Both the position numbers and the translations under genes were made by a program. DNA of 64,000 nt from Verrucomicrobiota bacterium (lineage in GTDB: Bacteria > Verrucomicrobiota > Verrucomicrobiia > Verrucomicrobiales > Verrucomicrobiaceae): positions 62,001-126,000 of the forward strand of contig JAFLEI010000004.1 of assembly GCA_017301975.1 (NCBI GenBank). The letters run 5' to 3'. Shown piece by piece: positions 17,496-27,489 of the stretch (positions within the stretch are counted from its first letter, which is position 1; each line of letters opens with the position of its first letter). The notes below the pieces were generated by a model, which searched no databases, had not been told where the DNA came from, and saw only the letters and a program-made list of their open reading frames with translations.

Positions 17496-18302
17496 TTAGC
17501 GATGGCAGGTGGTGCAGGATTCCGGCGGCTGAATCTGCCAGTGCTTCTTGATCTGGGTGCCCACTTCAGTCTGGGTCACGTTTTTACCGTAGGTTTTCTC
17601 CGCCAGAGCGACGATCTGTTCGAGGCTGTCAGCCTTGGCGCCTTCACCGCCGATGGTGGTGGCGATCTCGCCAGCCGGAACATCCTTGTCGAGGAGAGTC
17701 TTGTAGAATTCGTCGCGCTTCAGGTCGCTGGGCTTGTAGTCCAGCTTGGTGACGAACTCGAGAGGGCGAAGGTTCTTTTCAGGATTGCGGTGGCAGTCAA
17801 GGCACCAGCCCATGGACTGCGGCTGATCATGACGGACGACTTCCATTTCGTTGATCTTGCCATGGCAGGAAACGCAGGAGATGCCGCGATTGAGATGGGC
17901 GCTGTGATTGAAATAGACGTAATCAGGAGCCTTGTGGACCTTGACCCATGGGATCGACTTGCCGGTTTCGTTGGCTTTGACCACCATCTCCAGCTTGGGA
18001 GAATTGCTGCGGATGTTGCCTTTGCCCGGGCCGTGGCAGTTGAAGCAGGTCTGGTTCGTCGGCACGTTCGAGTGGCTGGAGGCCTCCACGAAGCTGTGAC
18101 AGTAGCGGCAGTCGAGCTCGAGCTGCCCTGCATGCAGTCTGTGTGAGAATGCCACTGGCTGCGTCGGTTCATAACCTACGCGAGTGTATTTCGGTGTGAA
18201 GTAGTAGGCGACGCCGACACTCACGCCGAAGGCAATGAACACGACGGCAATGGCGAGCTTGAGCGGCAGCCAGTTGGTCCAACGCGGAAAAAAGTTACCC
18301 AT
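17496..18302 (-). CDS. actA: alternative complex III subunit ActA (pentahaem cytochrome c)
   Basis: 268 residues. One N-terminal helix anchors a periplasmic domain with five CxxCH sites (CRYCH, CFNCH, CVSCH, CLDCH, CTTCH), matching the pentahaem ActA. It takes electrons from the ActB clusters and passes them to ActE or an external acceptor. This is the first gene of the respiratory operon: nothing on the same strand lies upstream for 176 bases, and a palindrome of the CRP/FNR type is found 21 bases before the start. The next gene, actB, is 24 bases downstream. Confidence 0.95.
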   Translation of the reverse strand: MGNFFPRWTNWLPLKLAIAVVFIAFGVSVGVAYYFTPKYTRVGYEPTQPVAFSHRLHAGQLELDCRYCHSFVEASSHSNVPTNQTCFNCHGPGKGNIRSNSPKLEMVVKANETGKSIPWVKVHKAPDYVYFNHSAHLNRGISCVSCHGKINEMEVVRHDQPQSMGWCLDCHRNPEKNLRPLEFVTKLDYKPSDLKRDEFYKTLLDKDVPAGEIATTIGGEGAKADSLEQIVALAEKTYGKNVTQTEVGTQIKKHWQIQPPESCTTCHR

Positions 18303-18322
18303 AGAAAGTGTCGGCAGATGAG

Positions 18323-18342
18323 CTTGTGAAAAATTTCACAAG
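18323..18342. promoter_or_regulatory. CRP/FNR-type palindrome upstream of actA
   Basis: A 20-base near-perfect palindrome with arms CTTGTGAAA and TTTCACAAG around two bases. It contains TGTGA-N6-TCACA, the exact half-site pattern of CRP-type regulators. It lies 21 bases upstream of the actA start codon, so bound protein could overlap the promoter or the transcribed leader. The sequence could also form an RNA hairpin. The remaining AT-rich stretch to 18,478, with a run of T near 18,390, probably holds the promoter, but I could not assign -35/-10 boxes. Confidence 0.5.
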
Positions 18343-18478
18343 GAGAATCAGAATAGGGAGACGTGAGCAGGTTTGCAACCGTCATCTTGTTTTTTTTGAA
18401 CTTTTATGCGCAAACCTTGTCTATTGCGATTCTGTCGCAAAAAAATGCGTTTGGAGGACGATTTCCCGTTCCTTTGGC

Positions 18479-19525
18479 TCAGCCCCATTCCACCCACAGA
18501 AGATTATGCTCAAAATCCAGCGTCACCCGGTAGTCCTCCAGCAGGTAGGTGCCGAGGCGTGACGGCCCGGGCATCACATCCACCTGCGCAAAAGGGTAGT
18601 AGGAGCCAAACAATCCCAGCGCCTTGAACTCCAGGACGCGCACGTTCGCCTCCTTTGGAGTCTGGGCGCCACCCACCCCGGTGATCAGGTAGTTTCCGCC
18701 CACATCCCAGCCGCCATTCCTGTAGCCTAGCACCTCCGCGATCCGGCGGTCGAGCTGCACACCAAAAACCGACCCTGAGTCGACCACGGCTTCCCAGGAA
18801 AGCTTGCCGTATTTGAGCAAGGTCGTCGGCACGCCGTGCTTCATGCTGAGGCTGGCCTTGTGCATGTGCTTGCGCACCGGCCCGGGAAAGCTGCGGGCGA
18901 AACCAAACTCCACCTGATCGTCCAAAAAATCGAGCGTGAGGTATTTGCAATGTTTTGCCACCAGATTCACGCCCAGCAGGGAAATGCCCAGATGCTCCTT
19001 CAAGATCCCGCTGCCCACGGCCGTGCGCTGCATGCGGATGATGCAGGGCAGGTTTTCCAGACGCCAGGCGCCGATCTGCAGCGTCGGAATGACGGCCGCC
19101 ATGCCTGGCTCTTTTCCCAGCACCCCTGACATGGTGGGGCGGATCTGCGGCACGGTGCGCAGGCCATATTCCACCGCCTGCTCCGCATCAAAAACGCTGT
19201 TGGCCGCCCCTGTGTCGAACATGAACTTTTTCGGTTTGTGCCCGTTGAGACTGGCTTTGAGGTATGGCACGCCACGATCATAGTACATCGGCACGTTGAG
19301 CACACCCTCCGGCGGCGGCACGCTGTTCGAGCGGATGTTAGCGCCGCCGGTGGCCGTCATCTTGACCTCTGAGGCAGAAATCGCCTGAGCATGCAGTTGT
19401 CTCTGCATCTCCTCGGGCACCGCTTCATTTTTCACCGCAAAGGAATCGGCGCACCCGGCAAGGGCTGCCATGACGCCGCTGCTCAGCGCCATTCTTAGGA
19501 CGAAGGTGAAGTACGGACGTTTCAT
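18479..19525 (-). CDS. aspartic-protease-like lipoprotein (first of tandem pair)
   Basis: 348 residues from the ATG at 19525, chosen because it gives a proper lipoprotein signal (MKRPYFTFVLRMALSSG then LAGC). Two active-site-like motifs occur in one chain: FDTGAANSVF near residue 100 and VDSGSVFGV near 245. Each is followed by hydrophobic strands, as in retropepsin/pepsin-like folds (clan AA). A single polypeptide with two D[TS]G motifs could form an intramolecular pepsin-like pair, acting at the cell envelope on proteins or on a specific partner. The next gene is a diverged copy on the same strand 66 bases away. Confidence 0.75.
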   Translation of the reverse strand: MKRPYFTFVLRMALSSGVMAALAGCADSFAVKNEAVPEEMQRQLHAQAISASEVKMTATGGANIRSNSVPPPEGVLNVPMYYDRGVPYLKASLNGHKPKKFMFDTGAANSVFDAEQAVEYGLRTVPQIRPTMSGVLGKEPGMAAVIPTLQIGAWRLENLPCIIRMQRTAVGSGILKEHLGISLLGVNLVAKHCKYLTLDFLDDQVEFGFARSFPGPVRKHMHKASLSMKHGVPTTLLKYGKLSWEAVVDSGSVFGVQLDRRIAEVLGYRNGGWDVGGNYLITGVGGAQTPKEANVRVLEFKALGLFGSYYPFAQVDVMPGPSRLGTYLLEDYRVTLDFEHNLLWVEWG

Positions 19526-19591
19526 AAGTGTGCGAGCCTTTCGTTCTGGGATGGCCCCTGTCAACCACCAGCGATCACAAGAGTCGCGCTC

Positions 19592-20485
19592 TTAACGCTC
19601 CAGCCAGAGCGAATTGCTGCGAAAATCCACCGTCACGCGTGCGCCCTGCCAGAAGCGTGAACCGATTCTCTTGGGCCCCGGCATGACATACAGAGTGGCC
19701 CCTGGGTACGTTTCACCGCACAGCTGGGCGGCGGATACCTGAATCGTACGTGCGCCTACCTGGTCCGCTTGGACGCTGCCGCCCACTCCGCTAAGGATCA
19801 ATCCTCTGCCCATGCCCATGCCATCATGCGCGTGGCCCAGACGTGCGGCGGTGCTTTGATCAATGACGATGCCCCAGGTCGAACCCGAATCCACCACTGC
19901 GTCCCAAGACACCCCGCCAGAGCTGACACGGATGACGGGCATGCCCATCGACCAGCGCAGCGGTGTACGCGTCGCCCTGCCATGGATGGGTTGAAACGGC
20001 CGTGAAAAACCCAGCTCCACGGTGTTGCGCTGATAATCGATGGTCATGAAACTGCAATGTCGTCGCAGGTGATCCATGCCGAGGATGGCGCTGCCGAGCC
20101 CGCCGGGTCGAAAGCTTGAAATGCCACGCACCAGGCATGGTACGTTGGTGGTGTGCCATTGGCCGAGGTCCATGGTGCTCATCACCGCCTGACTGGCACC
20201 CGCAGTACCATGCACGCCCCGGATCTGCAGCCTGCGCCCGCCGGAGGGAAGGAGACCGCAGGCGGTGGCCACATCCGGCTCAAAGACGCTCAACGTGGCT
20301 CCGGTGTCCAGCAGCAGAGGGATGGCACGCTGACCATTGATGCTGGCCATGACATGCGGCGTGCCCGCCCGCAGTTGCATCGGCACTGTGACATCCGCCC
20401 AGGGATTCTGCGGCCCCATGGGCGGCAACGGCATCACGCAGGAGGGAAGCAAACACGAGATCAGAAGGGCAGGGAGTGTTTTCAT
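19592..20485 (-). CDS. aspartic-protease-like lipoprotein (second of tandem pair)
   Basis: 297 residues from the ATG at 20485, which begins a short lipoprotein signal (MKTLPALLISC and LPSC). It shares the layout of its neighbour: LLDTGATLSVFEPDVA and a second VDSGSTWGIVID motif. A glycine-rich strand (LSGVGGSV) follows the second motif, matching ITGVGGAQ in the neighbour. The two proteins are paralogues of the clan AA aspartic peptidase fold. Upstream initiation codons extend the frame to 20572 but spoil the signal peptide. This gene is upstream of the other copy, so both may be co-transcribed. Confidence 0.75.
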   Translation of the reverse strand: MKTLPALLISCLLPSCVMPLPPMGPQNPWADVTVPMQLRAGTPHVMASINGQRAIPLLLDTGATLSVFEPDVATACGLLPSGGRRLQIRGVHGTAGASQAVMSTMDLGQWHTTNVPCLVRGISSFRPGGLGSAILGMDHLRRHCSFMTIDYQRNTVELGFSRPFQPIHGRATRTPLRWSMGMPVIRVSSGGVSWDAVVDSGSTWGIVIDQSTAARLGHAHDGMGMGRGLILSGVGGSVQADQVGARTIQVSAAQLCGETYPGATLYVMPGPKRIGSRFWQGARVTVDFRSNSLWLER

Positions 20486-20567
20486 GCGGCTGACGCCATG
20501 ATACCCTCCATTGCGCGCAGATGCATCGGGTGGTTTTGCCAAGTGGCATGACGATTCATTCAAATCA

Positions 20568-20585
20568 CACACAAATCCTTGTGTG
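20568..20585. repeat. inverted repeat upstream of the peptide transporter operon
   Basis: The arms CACACAA and TTGTGTG are perfect complements around a 4-base loop, placed 40 bases before the first transporter gene and 82 bases from the divergent protease-like gene. It could be an operator for either direction or a leader hairpin. There is no direct evidence of function. Confidence 0.35.
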
Positions 20586-20625
20586 CAGCGACGTATTGTC
20601 GGAGACTTCTTTTTTGCCGACCTGA

Positions 20626-21924
20626 ATGACCGCCTATTTGATCCGCCGCCTGCTGCTCATCCCGCCGACACTCGTCGGCATGACACTGGTGGTGTTTTTG
20701 ATCATCCGTTTCACCCCGGGCGGACCCATGGAGCAGGCGCTGCTGGAAGCGCGCATGAAGAGCGACGGCCAGCGCGGCGGTACCAGCCGCCAGCAATCCA
20801 GCGGCCTGACCCCGGCGCAACTCCTGAAGCTGCAAGAGCAGTACGGACACGACAAGCCTTTCCTGATCGCCTATGCGGCATGGCTGGGAGCCTGGCCCAA
20901 AGAGACCAATCGGTCACGTTCCGAATACGCGGAAGGCAAGACGGAGACCGAGGTGAAGATTCCGGGCACAGCAAGCCTGGTGACCGTGAAACGGACCGAG
21001 CAGAATGAAGCGGTCATCGTGGCGAACAAGGAGGTGGACAGCTCCGCCTGGAGGGCCCGCATCATCACGCCCGAGCAGCAGAGGATTGAGTGGGAAAAGG
21101 TGAATCCGGGGCAGAAACTCGACAAACCACAGCCGTACGTCGCGCTCATCTTTCAGCCCAAGTTCGCCGGCGTTCTGGAAGGAAATCTCGGGGACTCCAC
21201 ACGTTACAGCGAGCCGGTGTGGACGATGATGAAGCGCCGGTTTCCCATCTCCCTGTTTTATGGAATCACTTCCATCATTCTGACCTACCTGGTCTGTGTG
21301 CCGCTGGGAGTGCTGAAGGCCATCAAGCACCGGACGCCCACGGACACCGCCACTTCGGTGCTGATCTTCTTCGGTTACGCGATCCCCGAATTCGTGCTGG
21401 GCGTGTTTTTGATGGTGATCTTTGCGGCGCGGCTTCGATGGTTTCCTCTGGAGGGCTTTGTGAGCGTGAACTTCGCCGAACTGAGCTTCTTTGGCAAAGC
21501 GTACGACCTCTTCCATCATGCCTTCCTGCCTTTGTGCTGCTACATGGTCGGGAGTTTTGCGGGACTGACGATGCTGGTGAAAAACAACCTGCTCGACCAG
21601 CTCGCGAGCGACTACGTACGCACCGCCGTGGCGAAAGGCGTGGAGTTCAAGCGAGCGGTCATCGGGCATGCCCTGCGCAACTCCTTCATCCCCGTAGCTG
21701 CCACGATGGGCCAGGCGCTCACGGTGCTGGTGGCGGGGAGCTTCCTCATTGAACGCATCTTCGACATCGACGGCTTTGGCCTCATGGGCTTCAACGCGCT
21801 GCTGGAGAAAGATTACCCCATCGTCATGGCCACCGTCACGGTGAGCGGACTGCTGCTCATGCTCGGCAACCTGCTCTCCGACATGATCACCGCGCGGCTG
21901 GACCCCCGCATTCGTTTTGAGTGA
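20626..21924 (+). CDS. peptide ABC transporter permease (YejB/OppB family)
   Basis: 432 residues. The N-terminal helix and FTPGGP motif (MTAYLIRRLLLIPPTLVGM) are typical of OppB/YejB permeases. A periplasmic segment of about 150 residues separates helix 1 from the others, longer than in OppB and more like YejB. The C-terminal half has the permease core with the cytoplasmic EAA-type loop (DYVRTAVAKGVEFKRAVIGHALRNS). It pairs with the next gene to form the channel. First gene of a five-gene operon in which neighbours overlap by 1-4 bases. Confidence 0.9.
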   Translation: MTAYLIRRLLLIPPTLVGMTLVVFLIIRFTPGGPMEQALLEARMKSDGQRGGTSRQQSSGLTPAQLLKLQEQYGHDKPFLIAYAAWLGAWPKETNRSRSEYAEGKTETEVKIPGTASLVTVKRTEQNEAVIVANKEVDSSAWRARIITPEQQRIEWEKVNPGQKLDKPQPYVALIFQPKFAGVLEGNLGDSTRYSEPVWTMMKRRFPISLFYGITSIILTYLVCVPLGVLKAIKHRTPTDTATSVLIFFGYAIPEFVLGVFLMVIFAARLRWFPLEGFVSVNFAELSFFGKAYDLFHHAFLPLCCYMVGSFAGLTMLVKNNLLDQLASDYVRTAVAKGVEFKRAVIGHALRNSFIPVAATMGQALTVLVAGSFLIERIFDIDGFGLMGFNALLEKDYPIVMATVTVSGLLLMLGNLLSDMITARLDPRIRFE

Positions 21925-23444
21925 TGAACCGCAAACTTTCCATCGCCGCCATCACTCTCGGAGCTCTCGCCATTTTAGGCGAGATGTGCGGGATCTTGAT
22001 TCCGACCGTTTCCTGGTTCTTTGACAACGGCCCGAAGTTTGGCTGGATCAGTTCCGGGCTGCTGATCGTCGGCGGCATTCTTGGGCTGAGGTTTCTGCCG
22101 CGTGAGATTCGCTGGACGCCGGTGACTTTGCAGCGCTTCCGCCGTTTCCGCAGCATTGGGCGGGGCTGGTGGTCCTTCCGCATCCTGCTGGTGCTGATCG
22201 CCCTGGCGATGCTTGATCAGGCGTTGGTGGGCAAACGTGCGCTGCTGGTGCGCTGCGATGGCAAAACGTATTTCCCAGCGTTCTCGCAGAAGCGGTATCA
22301 GGCGCAGGACTTCGGAGTCGCCGGCGAACAGGAGGCGAATTACCGCGAGCTGAAACAAATCCTGAGCAAGGAGAAGCGCGGTTTCGTGCTGATGCCTCTG
22401 GTGCCTTGGGATCCGGTGCTGGACACTGATTCACTGCAATCCATCACGCTGGAGCAACGTGACGGCCTCTGGTTCAAACCTGGGGAGGCCGAGCCCTATT
22501 CAGGCCGGGCCCAGCGATCCTACGCGGATGCGCCGGCGCAAAAACACACCGACACACGCTTCCGCAAAGGGCTGCAGGATGGCGAATCTCTGGGCTATAC
22601 CCGCACGGGAGCGCTGGCGCTGTCCGCCTACTACAAAGCGGGAGTGAAGGAGCGTGAAAAATGGACCGGGGAGATGCGGCAGGAGGAGTTTGAAAAGGCG
22701 GCAGTGACCTCCTATGAGAAGATTGTCTATCCGGCGATCCCGCCGCTGTGGAAGGCCGGACACTACCTCGGCACGGACAGCCGCGGCTGGGACGTGCTGG
22801 CGCAGATCTATGGCGGGTGGCAGCTCAATCTGAAGGCGATTCTGCTCTACACCCTCTTCACCTACGGCCTCGGCATTCTCATCGGCCTGCTGATGGGCTT
22901 TCTGGGGGGCGTTTTTGACATCGCCATGCAGCGTTTCATCGAGATCCTCGACGAGCTGCCGTTCCTCTACATCGTGATGATCCTGATCAGCATCATCGGC
23001 GTGGCGAACATGAACCTGTTGATTCTCCTGGGTGTGATCTGCTTCTTCTCGTGGACGAGCCTGACCTACTCGCTGCGGGCACTGGCTTACAAGGAGAAGG
23101 AGCGTGACTACATCGCCGCCGCACGCCTGCAAGGCGCGAGCACCTGGCGCATCCTGACCCGCTACCTGCTGCCGAACATGGTCGCCACCATCGTAACGAA
23201 AATCCCCTTCAGTGTCGCGGCCATCATTTCATCCCTCACCGCGCTGGCCTTCCTCGGCTTCGGCCTGCCGGAAACCTATCCGCAATGGGGCTGGCTGTTT
23301 GACGACGGCACCAGCCATCTTTCCGCGCTGTGGATTTCCATCTCGATGTTCAGCGTGATGGTCTTCATCCTTCTGCTCGTCACGTTTGTCGGCGAGGCGC
23401 TGCGTGAAGCGTTCGACCCCAAGAAGTTCACCACCTATCAATGA
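21921..23444 (+). CDS. peptide ABC transporter permease (YejE/OppC family)
   Basis: 507 residues, overlapping the upstream gene by 4 bases (ATGA). Two N-terminal helices are followed by a long periplasmic region (about residues 100-280) and then the inner-membrane permease domain with the EAA-like loop (RDYIAAARLQGASTWRILTRYLLPN). The large extracytoplasmic insert is characteristic of YejE-type subunits rather than OppC. It forms the translocation channel with the upstream permease. Confidence 0.9.
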   Translation: MMNRKLSIAAITLGALAILGEMCGILIPTVSWFFDNGPKFGWISSGLLIVGGILGLRFLPREIRWTPVTLQRFRRFRSIGRGWWSFRILLVLIALAMLDQALVGKRALLVRCDGKTYFPAFSQKRYQAQDFGVAGEQEANYRELKQILSKEKRGFVLMPLVPWDPVLDTDSLQSITLEQRDGLWFKPGEAEPYSGRAQRSYADAPAQKHTDTRFRKGLQDGESLGYTRTGALALSAYYKAGVKEREKWTGEMRQEEFEKAAVTSYEKIVYPAIPPLWKAGHYLGTDSRGWDVLAQIYGGWQLNLKAILLYTLFTYGLGILIGLLMGFLGGVFDIAMQRFIEILDELPFLYIVMILISIIGVANMNLLILLGVICFFSWTSLTYSLRALAYKEKERDYIAAARLQGASTWRILTRYLLPNMVATIVTKIPFSVAAIISSLTALAFLGFGLPETYPQWGWLFDDGTSHLSALWISISMFSVMVFILLLVTFVGEALREAFDPKKFTTYQ

Positions 23445-25500
23445 AGCTCACTGTTCCTCGTTTGCTGCCGGCTCTTGCCACCGTGGTCATCCTCGGCGGT
23501 GCGCTGCATGCCGCAGATTTCCCGCCTTACGATGGCACCAAGGAACGCGAGGCGTTCTGGGGGTTTTACAACCAGAAGGTGCTGACAGGACTCCAGAGCC
23601 AGGAGAAGGAACTGCCAGGTCTGATCGCGAAGGAAGCTGATGCGGCCAAGAAAGCGGAGCTGGAAGCCCAGCTCAGCATGACACGCGAACGACTGAAGAA
23701 GCCGGAGTACTTCACCTTCGCCAAACTCGAGGACGTTCCACCCGATTTGAAATGGGAGAACGGCATGGAGGAGCCCGAGATCGGTGACTCTCATGCCAAA
23801 AAAGGCGGCACGATGCGCCAGTACATCCTCTCCTTCCCGCCCACGCTGCGTGTCATGGGAGAGAACAGCAACAGCTCCTTCCGCGGCTATCAATACGACG
23901 ATGTGGAGATGGCCCTGATCAATCTGCATCCGGAGACCGGCCGTGTGATTCCTGCCATCGCCAAAGAATGGGCCGTGGCCCCTGACAACCGCACGGTGTA
24001 TTTCCGCATCGACCCGGAAGCCACGTTTTCCGACGGCACGCCGATCGAGGCGGATGACTTCTTCAACCAGTTCTACATGCAGCTCAGCGAGTACCCGAAG
24101 AACCCCTTCGGCAATCAATGGTATGCGGAGAACTACGCGAACATCACGCGCTACGATGCGCGCACGCTTTCCATCTCGCTCACGGAGCCCAAGCCGCTCG
24201 CGGCTTATTACGTGAACACCTCCCCGATGTCCCGCAGCTTTTACAGCGAGTTTGGACCGGACTTTGAGCAGCGCTACCAGTGGCGCTGCCGGCCGACCTC
24301 CGGCCCCTACGTGATTCGCGAGGAGGACGTTCACTTCGGGAGGGACATCGCTCTCACTCGCGTGAAAAACTGGTGGGCGCGGGACAAAAAGTTTTCCCGC
24401 TATCGCTACAACGTCGATCATATCGTTTATCGCGTCGTGCGACTGCAGGAGAAGGTGATGGAACTCTTCCGGCAGGGTGAACTGGATGTCGAAGAGCTCA
24501 TGATGGGCATCCCGGAATACTGGTATGAAAAGCTGGAAATCCCGGAGGTGTACAATGGCTACATTCACAAGGCCAAGTTCTACAATGTCTGGCCGGGCTC
24601 TCACGCGGGCCTGTGGCTGAACTGCGCGGTTGCCCCCTTGGACAACAAGGAGGTGCGCCTTGGCCTCAGCTATGCCACCAACTACCAGAAGGTCATCGAC
24701 TTCGATCTGCGCGGCGACTTCCAGCGACTGACCTGCTTCAGCAAAGGCTTCCCGCTCATCGGCGATCCGCCCATCACTGCAAGGCCCTTCGATGTGCAGC
24801 TGGCACGCGAGCATTTCGCCAAGGCCGGATACACCAAGCTCGGCAACGACGGCGTCCTGATGAATGACAAAGGCGAGCGCCTTTCCCTCACCATCCTGCA
24901 CCGTAAAACGGAGATCATTCAAAAGGTCATGCAGCGGCTCAAGGAGGAGGCGCTCAAGGCCGGCGTGGAGTACAAGCTCGAAGGTCTGGAAAGCACCGCC
25001 TACTTCCAGAAGGCCACGCAGAAGAAGCATCAGATCGCATCGGTCGCCTTCAGCGTCACCCCGCCCATCCCCGATCATTACCAGGCCTGGCATTCGAAGG
25101 ACGCGTTCATGGAAGACGGCAAAACGCCGAAACCGAACACCAACAACCTCTGCAGCTTCGCGGACCCGCGCATGGACAAATTCTGCGAGGAGGAACGTCA
25201 CGCGACCACGATTGAGGAGATCCGCAAAGCCTCCTGGGGCGCCGACGAGATCATCTATGAGGAGGCTCCATGGATTCCCGCGTATGAGCAGAACTACTAC
25301 CGCTGCGCCTACTGGCGCTGGGTGAAGTGGCCGGAAAAAACCTTCAACGTCGCCGTCAGCGAACTGGCGATGTCGAGCCACGTCCACTGGATCGACGAAG
25401 ATGCCAAACGTGAAACCGAAGCCGCGATGCGCAGCGGCAAAACCTTCCCCGAAACCGATCAGGTCTTTGATCACAACCTCAAGGCAGGAGAAACCAAGTA

Positions 25501-25501
<1 letters not shown>
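23441..25501 (+). CDS. peptide-binding protein of ABC transporter (YejA/OppA-like, SBP family 5)
   Basis: 686 residues with a signal peptide (about residues 1-25, ending in LHAA). The family 5 binding fold is visible: VIPAIAKEWAVAPDN followed by TVYFRIDPEATFSDGTPIEADDF-type segments near residue 185, then lobe II and a C-terminal return. It overlaps the preceding permease by 4 bases. It captures oligopeptides or peptide-like compounds in the periplasm. A short charged region after the signal (about residues 35-90) is extra compared with most relatives. Confidence 0.9.
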
Positions 25502-26492
<991 letters not shown>

Positions 26493-26496
<4 letters not shown>

Positions 26497-27461
26497 GCCT
26501 CCTTTCCGTCAAAAATCTCCAGATGCACTTCCCAGTGCGTGGCGGTGTGTTTTACACCACCAAGGCCGTGTGCAAGGCAGTCGATGGTGTCAGCTTTGAG
26601 CTCAAAGCGGGTGAGACCCTCGGCCTCGTCGGAGAGAGCGGATGCGGGAAGTCCACGGTGGCACGCTCCGTGGTGCGGCTGCTCAAGCCCACTGCCGGCA
26701 GTGTGGTCTTTGAAGGAAACGATATCTCGAATCAGCCGCAGAGCGCGCTGCGGACCCTGCGGCGTGAGATGCAGATGATCTTCCAGGACCCTGCGGAGTC
26801 CCTGAATCCACGCCATACCATCGGCCAGATTTTGGAGGAGCCTTTCCTCATTCAAAAAATGGGCACGCGCGCAGAGCGTGCCGAGTGGGCGGTGGAACTG
26901 CTGAAACGGGTGGGCCTGCCACCTGATGCCATCTTCCGCTATTCCTTTGAATTCAGCGGCGGTCAGCGGCAGCGCATCGGAATCGCGCGGGCCATCGCTT
27001 TGAAACCGAAGCTCATTGTCTGTGACGAGCCGGTATCCGCGCTGGACGTGTCGGTGCAGAGCCAGGTGCTGAATCTGCTTCTGGAGCTGCAACGAGACAT
27101 GGGGCTGAGCTATCTGTTCATCGCCCATGGCCTCAATGTCGTGAAACACATGAGCGACCGCGTGGCGGTGATGTACCTTGGGAAGATCGTCGAACTTGCG
27201 CCGGCCACCGAGCTTTATCAAAACCCGCGCCATGCCTACACCAAGGCCCTGCTGGACGCGATTCCCATCGCTGACCCGACGCAGCGCCGCGATCGCCAGC
27301 TGCTGCGTGGCGATGTGCCTTCTCCCATCAATCCACCCCCCGGCTGCGCTTTCGGCCACCGCATGAAGCACCCGAAGTGGGAGCAGAGTGTGCACATGGA
27401 TCTCACGCTCAAGGAAATCACGCCCGGGCATTACGTGCAGCCCTGCCCGTGCTGCACGTAA
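26493..27461 (+). CDS. peptide ABC transporter ATP-binding protein (OppF-like)
   Basis: 322 residues from the ATG at 26493, which overlaps the upstream stop by 4 bases. The longer frame from 26424 would lie inside the previous gene. It has Walker A GESGCGKST, signature FSGGQRQRIGIARA, Walker B IVCDEPVSALD and the C-terminal dipeptide transporter extension. In the H-loop the usual HD pair reads HG (FIAHGLNVV), a small departure; the histidine itself is kept. Last gene of the operon, 28 bases from the convergent prc. Confidence 0.92.
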
Positions 27462-27489
27462 TGAGGTTTGATGCGGCCATGGGGCACGG

